From NCBI RefSeq assembly GCF_900100205.1, contig NZ_FNEQ01000009.1, forward strand, positions 124,001 through 188,000: DNA of 64,000 bases, in the 5' to 3' direction. Positions within the stretch are counted from its first letter, which is position 1. Every line of letters starts with the position of its first letter. This document shows, one piece after another, positions 46,735 through 56,424 of this stretch. The position numbers were made by a program, and so were the translations under genes. This stretch comes from Duganella sp. OV510. GTDB taxonomy: Bacteria; Pseudomonadota; Gammaproteobacteria; Burkholderiales; Burkholderiaceae_D. The notes below the pieces were generated by a model. That model saw only the letters and a list, made by a program, of their open reading frames with translations. It was not told the origin of the DNA and did no database searches.

Positions 46735-48492
46735 TTAAAACTCTTCCCACTCATCGCTGCCGGCGGTGCTGCCTGCCGAGGCGACTTTTTTCGGTTTGGC
46801 TGCCGGTGCTGGCGCTGGCGTGGCTTTCGCTGCCAGTTTCTTCACAGGAGCACGGGTTGCAGTGATCGGCTTGATCACGGCTTCCCTGGCGGCTGGCGCT
46901 GGCGCTGCTGCAACCGTGCGCTCTTCACCTTCCACCAGCTTGAAGATGCTGACCACGCGAGCCAACTCGCCGGCCTGATCTTGCAAGCTTTGTGCTGCGG
47001 CGGCGGCTTCTTCCACCAACGCGGCATTCTGTTGGGTCATGCTGTCCATCTCGATGATGGACTGGTTGACCTGGGCAATACCAGCGCTCTGTTCCTGGCT
47101 GGCATTGGCAATTTCACTCATGATGTCGGTCACGCGACGCACCGAGGTCACCACCTCGTCCATCGTCACGCCAGCCTGGCCAACCAGCTTGGTGCCGGCG
47201 CCGACTTTTTCGACCGAGTCATCGATCAGCATCTTGATTTCTTTGGCGGCGCCAGCCGAACGCTGGGCCAGGTTACGCACTTCCGATGCCACCACCGCGA
47301 AGCCGCGGCCTTGTTCGCCGGCACGGGCTGCTTCAACAGCGGCGTTCAGCGCCAGGATGTTGGTCTGGAAGGCGATGCCATCGATGACGCCGATGATGTC
47401 CACAATTTTCTTGGCCGATGCGTCGATCGAGCTCATGGTGTCCACCACTTGCGACACCACCTGGCCACCCTTGACGGCCACATCCGATGCGGCCGAGGCC
47501 AGCTGGTTGGCTTCACGGGCGTTGTCGGCATTCTGCTTAACGGTCGAGGTCAGCTCATCCATGGCCGAAGCGGTTTTCTCCAGCGACGACGCTTGCATTT
47601 CGGTACGCGACGACAGGTCGACGTTGCCGGCGGCGATTTCACGCGAGGCGGTGCCGATGGTTTCGGTGCCGGTGCGCACCTGGCTGACGATGTCGCGCAG
47701 GCTGTTACGCATTTCGCGCATTTCGAAGACCAGGCTGTTCTTGTCGGCGCCGGTGGTGTTGATCGAAATCGACAGGTCGCCGCCAGCGATGGCGCCGGCG
47801 ATCGACGAGGTGTAATCCGGCTCGCCGCCCAGCTGCTTCTGCAGGCTGCGGGTGATGACCACTGCGGCGGCGACCGAAATCGCCACAGCCAGCAGGCCCA
47901 TGATGATCATGAAGGTGCGTGCGCTGGAGAAGCCACTGGCGGCGTCCACCTGCATCTGCGCATTCATCTTGTCTTCCAGCGCGCCCAACTGGTCCAGCGC
48001 GGTCATCCATTTTTTCTGTGCAGGGCGGATTTCCTTGACCAGCACGCGGGTCGCTTCTTCCGCTTTGCTCGACAGCCACAGTTCCGAAGCCTTGGCGATG
48101 GCTGGCATCGCGGTGGCTTCAGCTTCCTTGACGGTGTTCAGCAGCGCTTTCTCTTCCGGCGTGGCTTCGATGGCGAATTGCGCGCTCAGCTTGGTCTGGT
48201 ATTCGGTGTATTTGCCGGACAGTTCCTTGATGCGGTTCATGTCCGATTCCATGTCGGCCGGATCGGCGATCATGGTCAGCACGCGCAGCGAGTTGACGCG
48301 CTCGGCAACGTTGTTACGCATGTCCAGCACCAGGCGCGAGACGACGTTGTTAACGCTGATCACGTGATCGAGGCGGTTCTGGATTTGCGCCATGCGCAGG
48401 ATGCCGACAGCGGTCACTGCCACCAGGAATACCAGCACCAGAGCGAATCCGAGGCCCAGACGGGTACCGACCTTCATTTTTGCTAAATTCAT
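46735..48492 (-). CDS. Methyl-accepting chemotaxis protein
   Basis: A 585-residue inner-membrane chemoreceptor. Transmembrane segments at about 11-31 and 190-212 enclose a helical four-helix-bundle sensor domain; a HAMP-like region and the signalling hairpin with GIDGIAFQTNILALNAAVEAARAGEQGRGFAVVA follow. The end is EWEEF, the CheR/CheB tether pentapeptide type. An Ala/Pro-rich linker precedes it. Single gene, ligand unknown. Confidence 0.95.
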   Translation of the reverse strand: MNLAKMKVGTRLGLGFALVLVFLVAVTAVGILRMAQIQNRLDHVISVNNVVSRLVLDMRNNVAERVNSLRVLTMIADPADMESDMNRIKELSGKYTEYQTKLSAQFAIEATPEEKALLNTVKEAEATAMPAIAKASELWLSSKAEEATRVLVKEIRPAQKKWMTALDQLGALEDKMNAQMQVDAASGFSSARTFMIIMGLLAVAISVAAAVVITRSLQKQLGGEPDYTSSIAGAIAGGDLSISINTTGADKNSLVFEMREMRNSLRDIVSQVRTGTETIGTASREIAAGNVDLSSRTEMQASSLEKTASAMDELTSTVKQNADNAREANQLASAASDVAVKGGQVVSQVVDTMSSIDASAKKIVDIIGVIDGIAFQTNILALNAAVEAARAGEQGRGFAVVASEVRNLAQRSAGAAKEIKMLIDDSVEKVGAGTKLVGQAGVTMDEVVTSVRRVTDIMSEIANASQEQSAGIAQVNQSIIEMDSMTQQNAALVEEAAAAAQSLQDQAGELARVVSIFKLVEGEERTVAAAPAPAAREAVIKPITATRAPVKKLAAKATPAPAPAAKPKKVASAGSTAGSDEWEEF

Positions 48493-48830
48493 TTCGTCTT
48501 CTTCTTTAGGACACTGTTAATAGAAGTTGCCTTGGAACGCATCGACTTGTGGGGATGCCATCCAAACAAAACCCTTGCTGCTAAGTAATAAGCTATGACA
48601 GTAGCAAACAATGACTGCGAATGCAAAAGAAGCGGCTCCACCAGCAGCTTGCATGTAGCTTTTTTGCCCCGCAATACAACACGAAAGTCGGTGGATATGT
48701 GTGTATATTCAGGAATTATAGATGTAAATTTTGCCTCAAAGCAAGCAATTACTGCCCGGAAAATACGCAAACGAACTTTCTGTGTGGAAATGCCACCACA
48801 ACCAATGAAAGTTTGTCAATATACGTATTT
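48493..48830. other. Intergenic region upstream of the chemoreceptor gene (338 bp)
   Basis: It separates the chemoreceptor start from the end of dusA. The part near 48540-48780 is relatively AT-rich and should contain the chemoreceptor promoter. Frames here (such as one of 93 codons on the minus strand) have poor codon use and no ribosome site; I see no firm gene or RNA. Confidence 0.6.
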
Positions 48831-49856
48831 CTACGCAGCAATACGCAGGCGTGCTGCGGCTTCAAGGAGCAGATGGGCGTCGCCGGTGGCGAGCTTTTTG
48901 GAGTCCGACAAAGTCTGGCGGAAGGCGCGTGCGCCGGGCAGGCCAGTCATGATGCCAAGCATGTGGCGGGTGATGGAATTGAGCTTCAGACCGAGCGGGC
49001 CGTACAGGGCAAGTTGCGCCTGGATATAGGGAATCATGGCTTCCAGCACCTGTTCACGGGTCTTCGGCGCGCTGTTGTCGCCGTAGTAGCGCTGGTCAAA
49101 GTTGGCCATGACGAAGGGATTGTGGTATGCCTCGCGGCCCAGCATGACCCCGTCCAGGTGCTGCAGGTGTTCATCGATCTCGGCTTCGGTCTTGATGCCG
49201 CCGTTGATGATGATTTCGAAGTCAGGGAAATCGCGCTTCAGCTGGTAGGCATAGTCATACTTCAGCGGCGGGATTTCACGGTTTTCCTTCGGCGACAGGC
49301 CTTTCAGGATCGCATTGCGGGCATGAACGATGAATGTCGTGCAGCCGGCATCGGCCACCTTGCCGACGAAGTCGCGGACGAAATCGTAGCTCTGCACATC
49401 ATCGATGCCGATGCGGTGCTTGACGGTGACATCGATCGACACGGCGTCGCGCATGGCTTTGACGCAGTCGGCCACCAGTTGCGGCTCGGCCATCAGGCAG
49501 GCGCCGAAAGCGCCCTTCTGCACCCGCTCCGACGGGCAACCGCAGTTGAGGTTGATCTCGTCGTAGCCCCACTTCTCGCCCAGTTTGGCGCTGGTGGCCA
49601 GGTCGGCCGGATCGCTGCCGCCCAGTTGCAGGGCGACCGGATGCTCTTCCTCGTTGAAGCGCAAATGGCGCTCGACATCGCCGTAGACCAGCGCGCCGGT
49701 GGTCACCATCTCGGTGTACAGCCAGGTATGCTTGCTGATGTGGCGGTGGAACACGCGGCAATGGCGATCCGTCCAGTCCATCATCGGCGCAACGGACAGG
49801 CGGCGGCTCGGCACTACAGGTGCTTGGTCGGCGGTCGGCTGGTGGAGGATGGTCAT
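48831..49856 (-). CDS. dusA: tRNA-dihydrouridine synthase A
   Basis: An FMN enzyme that reduces uridines in the D-loop of tRNA with NADPH. 341 residues; RLSVAPMMDWTDRHCRVFHR is the DusA N-terminus, INLNCGCPSERVQKGAFGACLM contains the catalytic Cys, HARNAILKGLSPKENREIPPL and INGGI bind the flavin. ATG 49856 is chosen (MTILHQ); a longer frame runs into the region of the XRE gene end. Confidence 0.95.
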   Translation of the reverse strand: MTILHQPTADQAPVVPSRRLSVAPMMDWTDRHCRVFHRHISKHTWLYTEMVTTGALVYGDVERHLRFNEEEHPVALQLGGSDPADLATSAKLGEKWGYDEINLNCGCPSERVQKGAFGACLMAEPQLVADCVKAMRDAVSIDVTVKHRIGIDDVQSYDFVRDFVGKVADAGCTTFIVHARNAILKGLSPKENREIPPLKYDYAYQLKRDFPDFEIIINGGIKTEAEIDEHLQHLDGVMLGREAYHNPFVMANFDQRYYGDNSAPKTREQVLEAMIPYIQAQLALYGPLGLKLNSITRHMLGIMTGLPGARAFRQTLSDSKKLATGDAHLLLEAAARLRIAA

Positions 49857-49890
49857 GGTGGCCACTACGGGAAACGGAAAAGGGTCGACA

Positions 49891-50457
49891 TTATAGCGCA
49901 AAAGGCAGCGTCACCAGGCTGACCAGGTAGCGGGCCGGCTGCTTGCCCTTGTTTTCGTAAGTGATATTCGGACCTTCGCGGAACGCCAGGCAATCGCCCG
50001 GCTTGAGTCGCCAGCGCTGCTCGCCGGCGCTGACGTCGATCTCACCTTCCAGCATCCATAGCTGCTGGTAGATCTCGGCGTCGTTGTGCGTCTGTTCGTA
50101 GGCGACGCGGCGGCCGGGCGGAAACTCTACTTCCACCAGTTGCAGCGGCGAGCGCACCGCCGGCGAAAGTTGGCGCCGCGTGTAGCCCGAAGCGGGATCG
50201 GTCCACACCGGCTGCGTCTCGCGCGGACTGAGCGGCGACGGCGCCGCGCTGTCCGCTTCAAACAGCGACGCCAGCGTCACGCCCAGAGCGCCAGCCAGCT
50301 TGTCCAGCACGGTGGCGGTGGCGCTGCTCTCACCGCGCTCGATCAAGGAAATATTCGAACGACTGACGCCACTGCGTTCAGCCAGCGCCGCCAGTGACAG
50401 GCCGCGTGCGTTGCGCAGGGCCAGCACGCGACGTGCAATGAGTTGATTGATGTCCAT
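49891..50457 (-). CDS. XRE-family regulator with cupin domain
   Basis: A protein of 188 residues. The N-terminal HTH (LIARRVLALRNARGLSLAALAERSGVSRSNISLIERGES) is followed by a C-terminal cupin (residues ~105-185; VEFPPGRRV, HNDAEIYQQLWMLEGEIDV, LKPGDCLAF). Such proteins (PuuR/HipB-like) sense small molecules. It is divergent from the GNAT gene across a 43-bp region with TGGATT/AATCCA repeats, so it probably regulates both. Confidence 0.9.
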   Translation of the reverse strand: MDINQLIARRVLALRNARGLSLAALAERSGVSRSNISLIERGESSATATVLDKLAGALGVTLASLFEADSAAPSPLSPRETQPVWTDPASGYTRRQLSPAVRSPLQLVEVEFPPGRRVAYEQTHNDAEIYQQLWMLEGEIDVSAGEQRWRLKPGDCLAFREGPNITYENKGKQPARYLVSLVTLPFAL

Positions 50458-50459
50458 GA

Positions 50460-50485
50460 AATCCATTATACTGGATTCAAATCCA
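50460..50485. promoter_or_regulatory. Operator and divergent promoter of XRE-cupin and GNAT genes
   Basis: Half sites AATCCA (50460-50465), TGGATT (50472-50477) and AATCCA (50480-50485) alternate, forming two overlapping inverted repeats. They cover a minus-strand TATAAT and a plus-strand TATACT (with TTGATT 18 bases upstream), so binding should block both genes. Confidence 0.6.
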
Positions 50486-50500
50486 ACAAACTAACATATC

Positions 50501-50953
50501 ATGACCATCGCCTTTGAAACGCCGGACCAGCCAGATGTGCACGCGCTCATCGCCGAACTGGACGACTACCTGTACGCCCTCTATCCAGCCGAGTCGGTCT
50601 ACGCGCTGGATATCCGTTCGCTGCTGCAACCGAATATCCGCTTTGCCGTGGCGCGCGATGTCGCCGGCGCTGCCATCGGCTGCGCCGCTGTGGTGCTAAC
50701 GCCGGAATACGGCGAGCTGAAGCGCATGTATGTGCGCCCCGCCGCGCGCGGCACCGGTGCCGCCGCCCGCCTGATGCAATCGCTGGAGCAAGCCGCCGCC
50801 AGCGCTGGCTGCCCGGAAATGGTGCTGGAGGCCGGCCCGGCGCAACCCGAGGCGCTGGCCTTCTACACGCGCAGCGGCTTCCAGCGTTGCGGCCCTTACG
50901 GCGACTATCCAGACGATCCACACAGCGTGTTCATGCGCAAGCCGCTCGCTTAG
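50501..50953 (+). CDS. GNAT-family N-acetyltransferase
   Basis: A protein of 150 residues. GCAAVVLTPEYGELKRMYVRPAARGTGAAARLM is the acetyl-CoA binding core with the R-G-x-G-A/x-A loop, and YTRSGFQRCGPYGDYPDDP the C-terminal part with the conserved Tyr. Substrate unknown. Close to YedL/ElaA-like small GNATs. Divergent from its probable regulator. Confidence 0.9.
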   Translation: MTIAFETPDQPDVHALIAELDDYLYALYPAESVYALDIRSLLQPNIRFAVARDVAGAAIGCAAVVLTPEYGELKRMYVRPAARGTGAAARLMQSLEQAAASAGCPEMVLEAGPAQPEALAFYTRSGFQRCGPYGDYPDDPHSVFMRKPLA

Positions 50954-51013
50954 CGATGGAAAAACAGGGCTGCCGGATATACTCCGAATTCCGCAGCCTT
51001 CCATCGACCGAAA

Positions 51014-52138
51014 ATGTCCGCTCCGACCATCTCGCTGCCACTCGGCACCATTCCCGCCGACATCCGCAATGCCCAGGATTACGCCGCCCTGGCGCCGCAC
51101 TTCATGCAGCCATCGCACTACGCTTACATCAGTGGCGGCAGCGGTTACGGGCAGAGCGTGGCTGCCAACGTGAGGGCGTTCGAGCAATGGGCCATCTACC
51201 CGCGCCTGCTGCGCGATGTCAGCCATGGCCACACGCGCATCACGCTGGCCGGCGAGCAGCACGCCCATCCGCTATTCCTGGCGCCGGTCGCGTTCCACAA
51301 GCTGGCGCACGCCGACGGCGAGATCGACACCGCGCGCGCCGCCGACGCCACCGGCACCTGCATGATCGCCAGCACCCAATCGTCCGTCGTGCTGGAAGAG
51401 ACGGTCGCGCAGAAAAGCTGGTTCCAGCTCTACCTGCTGCCGCGCCGCGAAGACACGCTGCACTTGCTGCGCCGCGCCGAAGCGGCCGGCTACCGCGCCA
51501 TCGTGCTGACCGTTGACGCGCCGATCCAGGTGGCCAATCGGCGCGCATTGGCGGCGCAATTCCAGATGCCGGCCGACTGCATCAACGTCAACCTGCGCGA
51601 CTACGACACCACGCCGCGCTTTGCCGGCAACGGTCCCGGCGAAAGCCGCTTCTTCCAGGGCGCGATGCGCGCAGCCCCAAGCTGGGACGATATCCGCTGG
51701 GTGATGAGCGAGACGAGTTTGCCGGTGTGGGTGAAAGGCGTGCTGCATCCGGATGACGCGGTAGCGCTGCGCGACGCGGGCGTGGCCGGCATCGTGGTCT
51801 CCAACCACGGCGGCCGCAGCCTGGACGGCGCACCAGCAGGACTCGACGTGCTGCCGGCGGTGCGCGCGGCGGTCGGCAAGGACTTCCCGGTGATGTATGA
51901 CGGCGGCATTCTGTCCGGCAGCGACGCCTTCAAGGCGCTGGCCCTGGGCGCCGACGCGGTGGCCATCGGCCGCCTGCAACTGTACGCGTTGAGCGTGGCT
52001 GGCGCGCTGGGCGTGGCGCACATGCTCAAGCTGTTGCGCGAGGAACTGGAGATCTGCATGGCGATGGCGGGCTGCGCCACCACCGCCGACATCAACAGCG
52101 GCGCGCTGCTACGACAGGCGCGCCGCTCTGACGCCTGA
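51014..52138 (+). CDS. FMN-dependent alpha-hydroxy-acid oxidase/dehydrogenase
   Basis: A 374-residue TIM-barrel enzyme of the LldD/glycolate oxidase/lactate oxidase family. YAYISGGSGYGQSV at the start, SSVVLEETVAQKSWFQLYL, VLTVDAPI, the HGGRSLDG segment with active-site His-x-x-Arg and YDGGILSGSDAFKALALGADAVAIGR for FMN phosphate are all present. It oxidises L-2-hydroxy acids such as lactate. 60 bases after the GNAT gene, possibly co-transcribed. Whether it uses oxygen or quinone cannot be told. Confidence 0.9.
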   Translation: MSAPTISLPLGTIPADIRNAQDYAALAPHFMQPSHYAYISGGSGYGQSVAANVRAFEQWAIYPRLLRDVSHGHTRITLAGEQHAHPLFLAPVAFHKLAHADGEIDTARAADATGTCMIASTQSSVVLEETVAQKSWFQLYLLPRREDTLHLLRRAEAAGYRAIVLTVDAPIQVANRRALAAQFQMPADCINVNLRDYDTTPRFAGNGPGESRFFQGAMRAAPSWDDIRWVMSETSLPVWVKGVLHPDDAVALRDAGVAGIVVSNHGGRSLDGAPAGLDVLPAVRAAVGKDFPVMYDGGILSGSDAFKALALGADAVAIGRLQLYALSVAGALGVAHMLKLLREELEICMAMAGCATTADINSGALLRQARRSDA

Positions 52139-54385
52139 TCAGGCGCCCTTCTTCTTGCGCACCACCGCCAGCTTCGGCGCTTGCGGCCCGAAGATGGCGG
52201 CCACGCGATCCAGGCGCACGGCCGCCTCGCCGGTCAGCGTGCCGGTGGCGCCCGCCACCTGGCGCACGATGCCCAGCGCAGCGGCGCGGCTTTCCGGATC
52301 TTCCGGCAGCAGCAGCGGCAAGTCGTTCACCGCCGCTTCTTCATCGACCTGCAACATCAGATACTGCTCACGCAGGATCGTCTTCAGCAGCGTAACGCTC
52401 ATCTCCTTGTCATCCGATGTGCGCAGCCGCAGCTGGCGCATGGCCGCGAACGCGCGTTCGTCCGCAGCGCTCATCTCCGGACTACGGAAGATGTACAGCA
52501 AGCCGCGGATGATGGCCTCGGTCACGCCGCCCTCCTTGGTGCGCAGTGCCGCCGCCGCACGGTTGGCGGTGGTGGCGGCTTCGCGTGCGATGTCGCGGCC
52601 GATGCGGCGCGGCTTGCCGCCGTCGGTACTCAGGCCCACCAGCGCCTGCAACACCGGCGAACCGTACACACCGAGGAAGATGTTCTCGGTGGCCTGGTCG
52701 CGCGCATCCCGGTAGCGGTCCAGCGCATCGACGATCTGCTTCGACCATGCCTCCTGCATCTGCAGGAAGATATTGTCCTTGGCCACCGGCTTGCGTTCCG
52801 CACGCACTTTCTCGGCCAGCGCCGGGATCTGGTTCAGCAGCGGATTCTTGCTGGAAAACGCGGTATAGCGCATGCGCAGCGGATGGGACTCGCGCAGGCG
52901 CTCGGCGGTGGCATCGGTCATCAGCGATTTGACCAGCGGGCTGGCAAAGGTCTGGTACAGGCCCTTGTTGATTTCCGATACGCGCGCCACGGTGGCGAAG
53001 CGGCGCTCATCGGCCACATCGTTGCCGCCCAGTGCGCGCAATGCGTCCAGGTTGCGGCGCTCGAAACGCATCACGTAATCGCCTGCCGCCAGGTCGCCGG
53101 AAGCGATTTCGGCTTGCAGCATCTCCTCATCCTTGTCGAGGAATACCGCCTCGTACAGGCCGGGCGGCATGATGTCGATCATGTCCATCGCGGCGGTGAA
53201 TTCCTCGTGCTCCTTGTTGGCCACCGAGGCCGAGACAAAGATGCCCAGGTGGCCGATACTCTGGTGCATGGAATAGATGATGGTCTGGCCGCCAGCCACC
53301 AGCGCCGCGTCGTCCTCGTACAGGTCGAGCACCCAGCCCAGCGCCTGCTGCGGCGGCGTAATGTCGTCGCCCCACGAGCAGAACACCACGATCGGCGACT
53401 TCACATTGCGCAGGTCGATGCGGTGGCCCTGGCTGTCCAGCAGCGCGGCGTCGCTGAGGCGGTTGCCGACGAATAGCGAATCGGTGATGTACTGGATTTC
53501 CTCGGCGTTCAGCAGCACCGGATTGCCCCACCATTTTTCAAAGTCGAGGAAGCGCTGCGCCTCGGTATCGATCTTCGAATAAACGTTGTAGTTCTTGCTC
53601 CAGAAGGTGTTGGATGGATTCATCTTTTCGAAGTTGGCCACCAGCGCGGCGCCATCGAAGACGCCGTTACCCAGGTCGCCGGCCAGCGCCGTCATCCAGG
53701 TGCCCCCGAGGATGCCGCCCAGGTAGCGCAGCGGATTCTTGCCGCGCACGCCAGCCCAGTACGACAGCGGCGCACCGGCCAGCACCAGCGGGCCGACCAG
53801 GTCGGGATTCAGCGCGCTGGTCATCATGATCTGCCAGCCGGCCTGGCAATTGCCGATCAGCGCCGGCTTGCCGTCCGCCTGCGGATGCAGCTCGGCCACC
53901 CTGGCGATGAATTTGGCTTCCGCCTTGCACACGTCCTCGATGGTCTGGCCGGGCACAGGATGCGGCGTAAAGCCGACAAAATAGCAGGGATGGCCGGCCT
54001 TCAGCACGACGCCGATCTCACTATCATGTTTCATGCCACCGATGCCGGGACCGTGGCCGGCACGCGGGTCGAACACAATAAACGGGCGCTTGGTCGGATC
54101 GGGCGCGATGCCGTCCGGCTGCAGGATGTGCAGCAAGCCGTAGTTGACCGGACGGTCGAGGTGACGACCATCCATCACCACTTCAAATTCGAAACTCAGG
54201 ACGTGGGGAGCAGTCTGTTCGGCGCGGTGATTGCTCTCGTCGCCACGGTCGCGTAGCACGTCCATGAACAGGACGCTGCGCTGGACAGCATCGACCCAGT
54301 ACTCGGTCGCCTGCTGGGCCAGGTTAAAGGGATTGCCGGGCCAGGTATTGAGCCAGGAATTGCGCTGGTCGTCACTCAAGGTCAT
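52139..54385 (-). CDS. DUF3141 alpha/beta-hydrolase-like protein
   Basis: A protein of 748 residues. The N-terminus WPGNPFNLAQQATEYWVDAVQRSVLF resembles PhaC synthases; the hydrolase core has LIGNCQAGW with Cys in the nucleophile elbow (G-x-C-x-G), PDLVGPLVLAGAPLSYWAG and SWGDDITPPQQAL, SIGHLGIFVS for Asp and His. A helical C-terminal half follows. The family (DUF3141) is related to polyhydroxyalkanoate synthases; function not established. Start uncertain: ATG 54385 or an upstream TTG. Confidence 0.88.
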   Translation of the reverse strand: MTLSDDQRNSWLNTWPGNPFNLAQQATEYWVDAVQRSVLFMDVLRDRGDESNHRAEQTAPHVLSFEFEVVMDGRHLDRPVNYGLLHILQPDGIAPDPTKRPFIVFDPRAGHGPGIGGMKHDSEIGVVLKAGHPCYFVGFTPHPVPGQTIEDVCKAEAKFIARVAELHPQADGKPALIGNCQAGWQIMMTSALNPDLVGPLVLAGAPLSYWAGVRGKNPLRYLGGILGGTWMTALAGDLGNGVFDGAALVANFEKMNPSNTFWSKNYNVYSKIDTEAQRFLDFEKWWGNPVLLNAEEIQYITDSLFVGNRLSDAALLDSQGHRIDLRNVKSPIVVFCSWGDDITPPQQALGWVLDLYEDDAALVAGGQTIIYSMHQSIGHLGIFVSASVANKEHEEFTAAMDMIDIMPPGLYEAVFLDKDEEMLQAEIASGDLAAGDYVMRFERRNLDALRALGGNDVADERRFATVARVSEINKGLYQTFASPLVKSLMTDATAERLRESHPLRMRYTAFSSKNPLLNQIPALAEKVRAERKPVAKDNIFLQMQEAWSKQIVDALDRYRDARDQATENIFLGVYGSPVLQALVGLSTDGGKPRRIGRDIAREAATTANRAAAALRTKEGGVTEAIIRGLLYIFRSPEMSAADERAFAAMRQLRLRTSDDKEMSVTLLKTILREQYLMLQVDEEAAVNDLPLLLPEDPESRAAALGIVRQVAGATGTLTGEAAVRLDRVAAIFGPQAPKLAVVRKKKGA

Positions 54386-54445
54386 CCTCCATGCGGTTTT
54401 GCTGCCATGCACCAAAGTAACCCAGCAAGAGGGAAAACGCAAATG

Positions 54446-54467
54446 AAAAAAGCCGCCCGGAGGCGGC
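54446..54467 (-). terminator. Terminator after typA
   Basis: GCCGCC-TCCG-GGCGGC followed by six T on the minus strand, between typA and the DUF3141 gene. Confidence 0.85.
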
Positions 54468-54503
54468 TTCTTGATCTGGCGAATTTCCCTAAGGAATCGC
54501 TAG

Positions 54504-56336
54504 TTACGCATCGCGCGATGCTTTCTTGCGCTCGTGCTCTTTCAGGTAACGCTTGCGCAGACGGATCGATTTCGGGGTGATTTCCACCAGTTCGTCGTCG
54601 TCGATGAACTCGACTGCGTATTCCAGCGACATCTGGATCGGCGGCACCAGGCGCACGGCTTCGTCGGTACCCGACGAACGCACGTTGGTCAGCTGCTTGC
54701 CCTTGATCGGGTTCACCACCAGATCGTTGTCACGCGAGTGGATACCGATGATCATGCCTTCGTACACCGGGTCGTTGTGGACCACGAACATGCGGCCGCG
54801 ATCTTGCAGTTTCCAGATAGCGTAAGCAACCGCTGCGCCATCATCTTGCGAGATCAGCACGCCGTTGCGACGGCCACCCAGTTCGCCTTTGGTGTTATCC
54901 ACTGGCGCGTAGGCGTCGAACACGTGCGACATCAGGCCGGTACCACGGGTCAGGGTCATGAACTCGCCCTGGAAACCGATCAGGCCACGGGCTGGAATAC
55001 GGTATTCCAGACGCACACGGCCTTTGCCGTCCGATTCCATGTTTTGCAGGTCGCCACGACGACGGCCCAGCTCTTCCATGACGCCGCCCTGGTTGGCTTC
55101 TTCCACGTCAACCGACAGTTGCTCGAACGGCTCGTGGCGTACGCCATCAACCATTTTGAACACCACGCGTGGACGCGATACGGCCAGCTCGAAACCTTCG
55201 CGACGCATGTTTTCGATCAGGATGGTCAGGTGCAGCTCGCCACGGCCCGATACTTCGAACGTGGTGTCGTCGTCGGTCGCGGCAACGCGCAGTGCCACGT
55301 TGGCTTTCAGTTCTTTGTCCAGACGATCGCGCAGCTGACGCGAGGTCACGAACTTGCCTTCGCGGCCAGCCAGCGGCGAGTTGTTGACCATGAAGTTCAT
55401 GGTCAGGGTCGGCTCGTCGACGGTCAGCATCGGCAGCGCTTCTGGAGTCGAAGGATCGCAAACGGTCGAACCGATGCCGATTTCTTCGATACCGTTGATC
55501 AGCACGATGTCGCCAGCGACAGCGTCGTCCACCAGCACGCGCTCCAGGCCCTTGAAGTTCAGCACCTGGTTGATGCGGCCCTTGATCGGGGTAGCATCCG
55601 GGCCGTTCAGAACGATGACGTCCTGGCCGGTTTTGACACGGCCGCGGTTGATACGGCCAATGCCGATCTTGCCGACGTACGACGAGTAATCCAGCGAGGT
55701 GATTTGCATCTGCAGCGGGCCGTCCGGATTGTCGTCACGGACTGGCACGTGTTCCAGGATGGCGTCGAACAGCGGCTTCATGTCGCCCGAACGTACGTCT
55801 TCGGTCAGGCCGGCGTAGCCGTTCAGGCCCGAAGCGTAAACGATAGGGAAGTCCAGTTGCTCGTCGGTGGCGCCCAGCTTGTCGAACAGTTCGAAGGTCT
55901 GGTTGATGGCCCAGTCAGCGCGCGCGCCTGGACGGTCCACCTTGTTGACCACGACGATTGGCTTCAGGCCCAAGGCCAGTGCCTTGCGGGTCACGAAACG
56001 GGTCTGTGGCATTGGGCCTTCTTGTGCATCGACCAGCAGCAGAACCGAGTCCACCATCGACAGAACACGCTCCACTTCGCCGCCGAAGTCGGCGTGGCCT
56101 GGGGTGTCAACGATGTTGATGTGGGTGCCTTCGTACTCAACAGCGCAATTCTTCGACAGAATCGTAATGCCGCGCTCTTTTTCGAGGTCGTTCGAGTCCA
56201 TGACGCGGGTATCAACCGCTTGGTTTTCGCGGAAGGTGCCGGACTGGCGCAGCAGTTGGTCAACCAGGGTGGTTTTACCGTGGTCAACGTGGGCGATGAT
56301 TGCAATATTGCGAATTGCGCGTTTAGTAGTAGACAT
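54504..56336 (-). CDS. typA: Translational GTPase TypA/BipA
   Basis: A 610-residue ribosome-associated GTPase acting in stress adaptation and 50S assembly. IAHVDHGKTTLVDQLL is G1, VDTPGHADFGGEVERVL G3, NKVDRPGAR G4. EF-G-like domains and the BipA-specific C-terminal part (KQLTNVRSSGTDEAVRLVPP) follow. Length is normal; ATG 56336 starts MSTTKRAIRNIAI. Confidence 0.97.
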   Translation of the reverse strand: MSTTKRAIRNIAIIAHVDHGKTTLVDQLLRQSGTFRENQAVDTRVMDSNDLEKERGITILSKNCAVEYEGTHINIVDTPGHADFGGEVERVLSMVDSVLLLVDAQEGPMPQTRFVTRKALALGLKPIVVVNKVDRPGARADWAINQTFELFDKLGATDEQLDFPIVYASGLNGYAGLTEDVRSGDMKPLFDAILEHVPVRDDNPDGPLQMQITSLDYSSYVGKIGIGRINRGRVKTGQDVIVLNGPDATPIKGRINQVLNFKGLERVLVDDAVAGDIVLINGIEEIGIGSTVCDPSTPEALPMLTVDEPTLTMNFMVNNSPLAGREGKFVTSRQLRDRLDKELKANVALRVAATDDDTTFEVSGRGELHLTILIENMRREGFELAVSRPRVVFKMVDGVRHEPFEQLSVDVEEANQGGVMEELGRRRGDLQNMESDGKGRVRLEYRIPARGLIGFQGEFMTLTRGTGLMSHVFDAYAPVDNTKGELGGRRNGVLISQDDGAAVAYAIWKLQDRGRMFVVHNDPVYEGMIIGIHSRDNDLVVNPIKGKQLTNVRSSGTDEAVRLVPPIQMSLEYAVEFIDDDELVEITPKSIRLRKRYLKEHERKKASRDA

Positions 56337-56424
56337 GGTCGTTATCTTGGGGAAAAACTGCGGGTACGTACAGGAGGTACGTAAAGCCCACTAGTATAGC
56401 ATGTTGCGATGCAACTCTATCTTT

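Noticed and set aside
48489..48770. Minus-strand frame of 93 codons before the chemoreceptor gene
   Set aside because: No ribosome site, unusual codon use for this genome and no recognisable domain; most likely intergenic.
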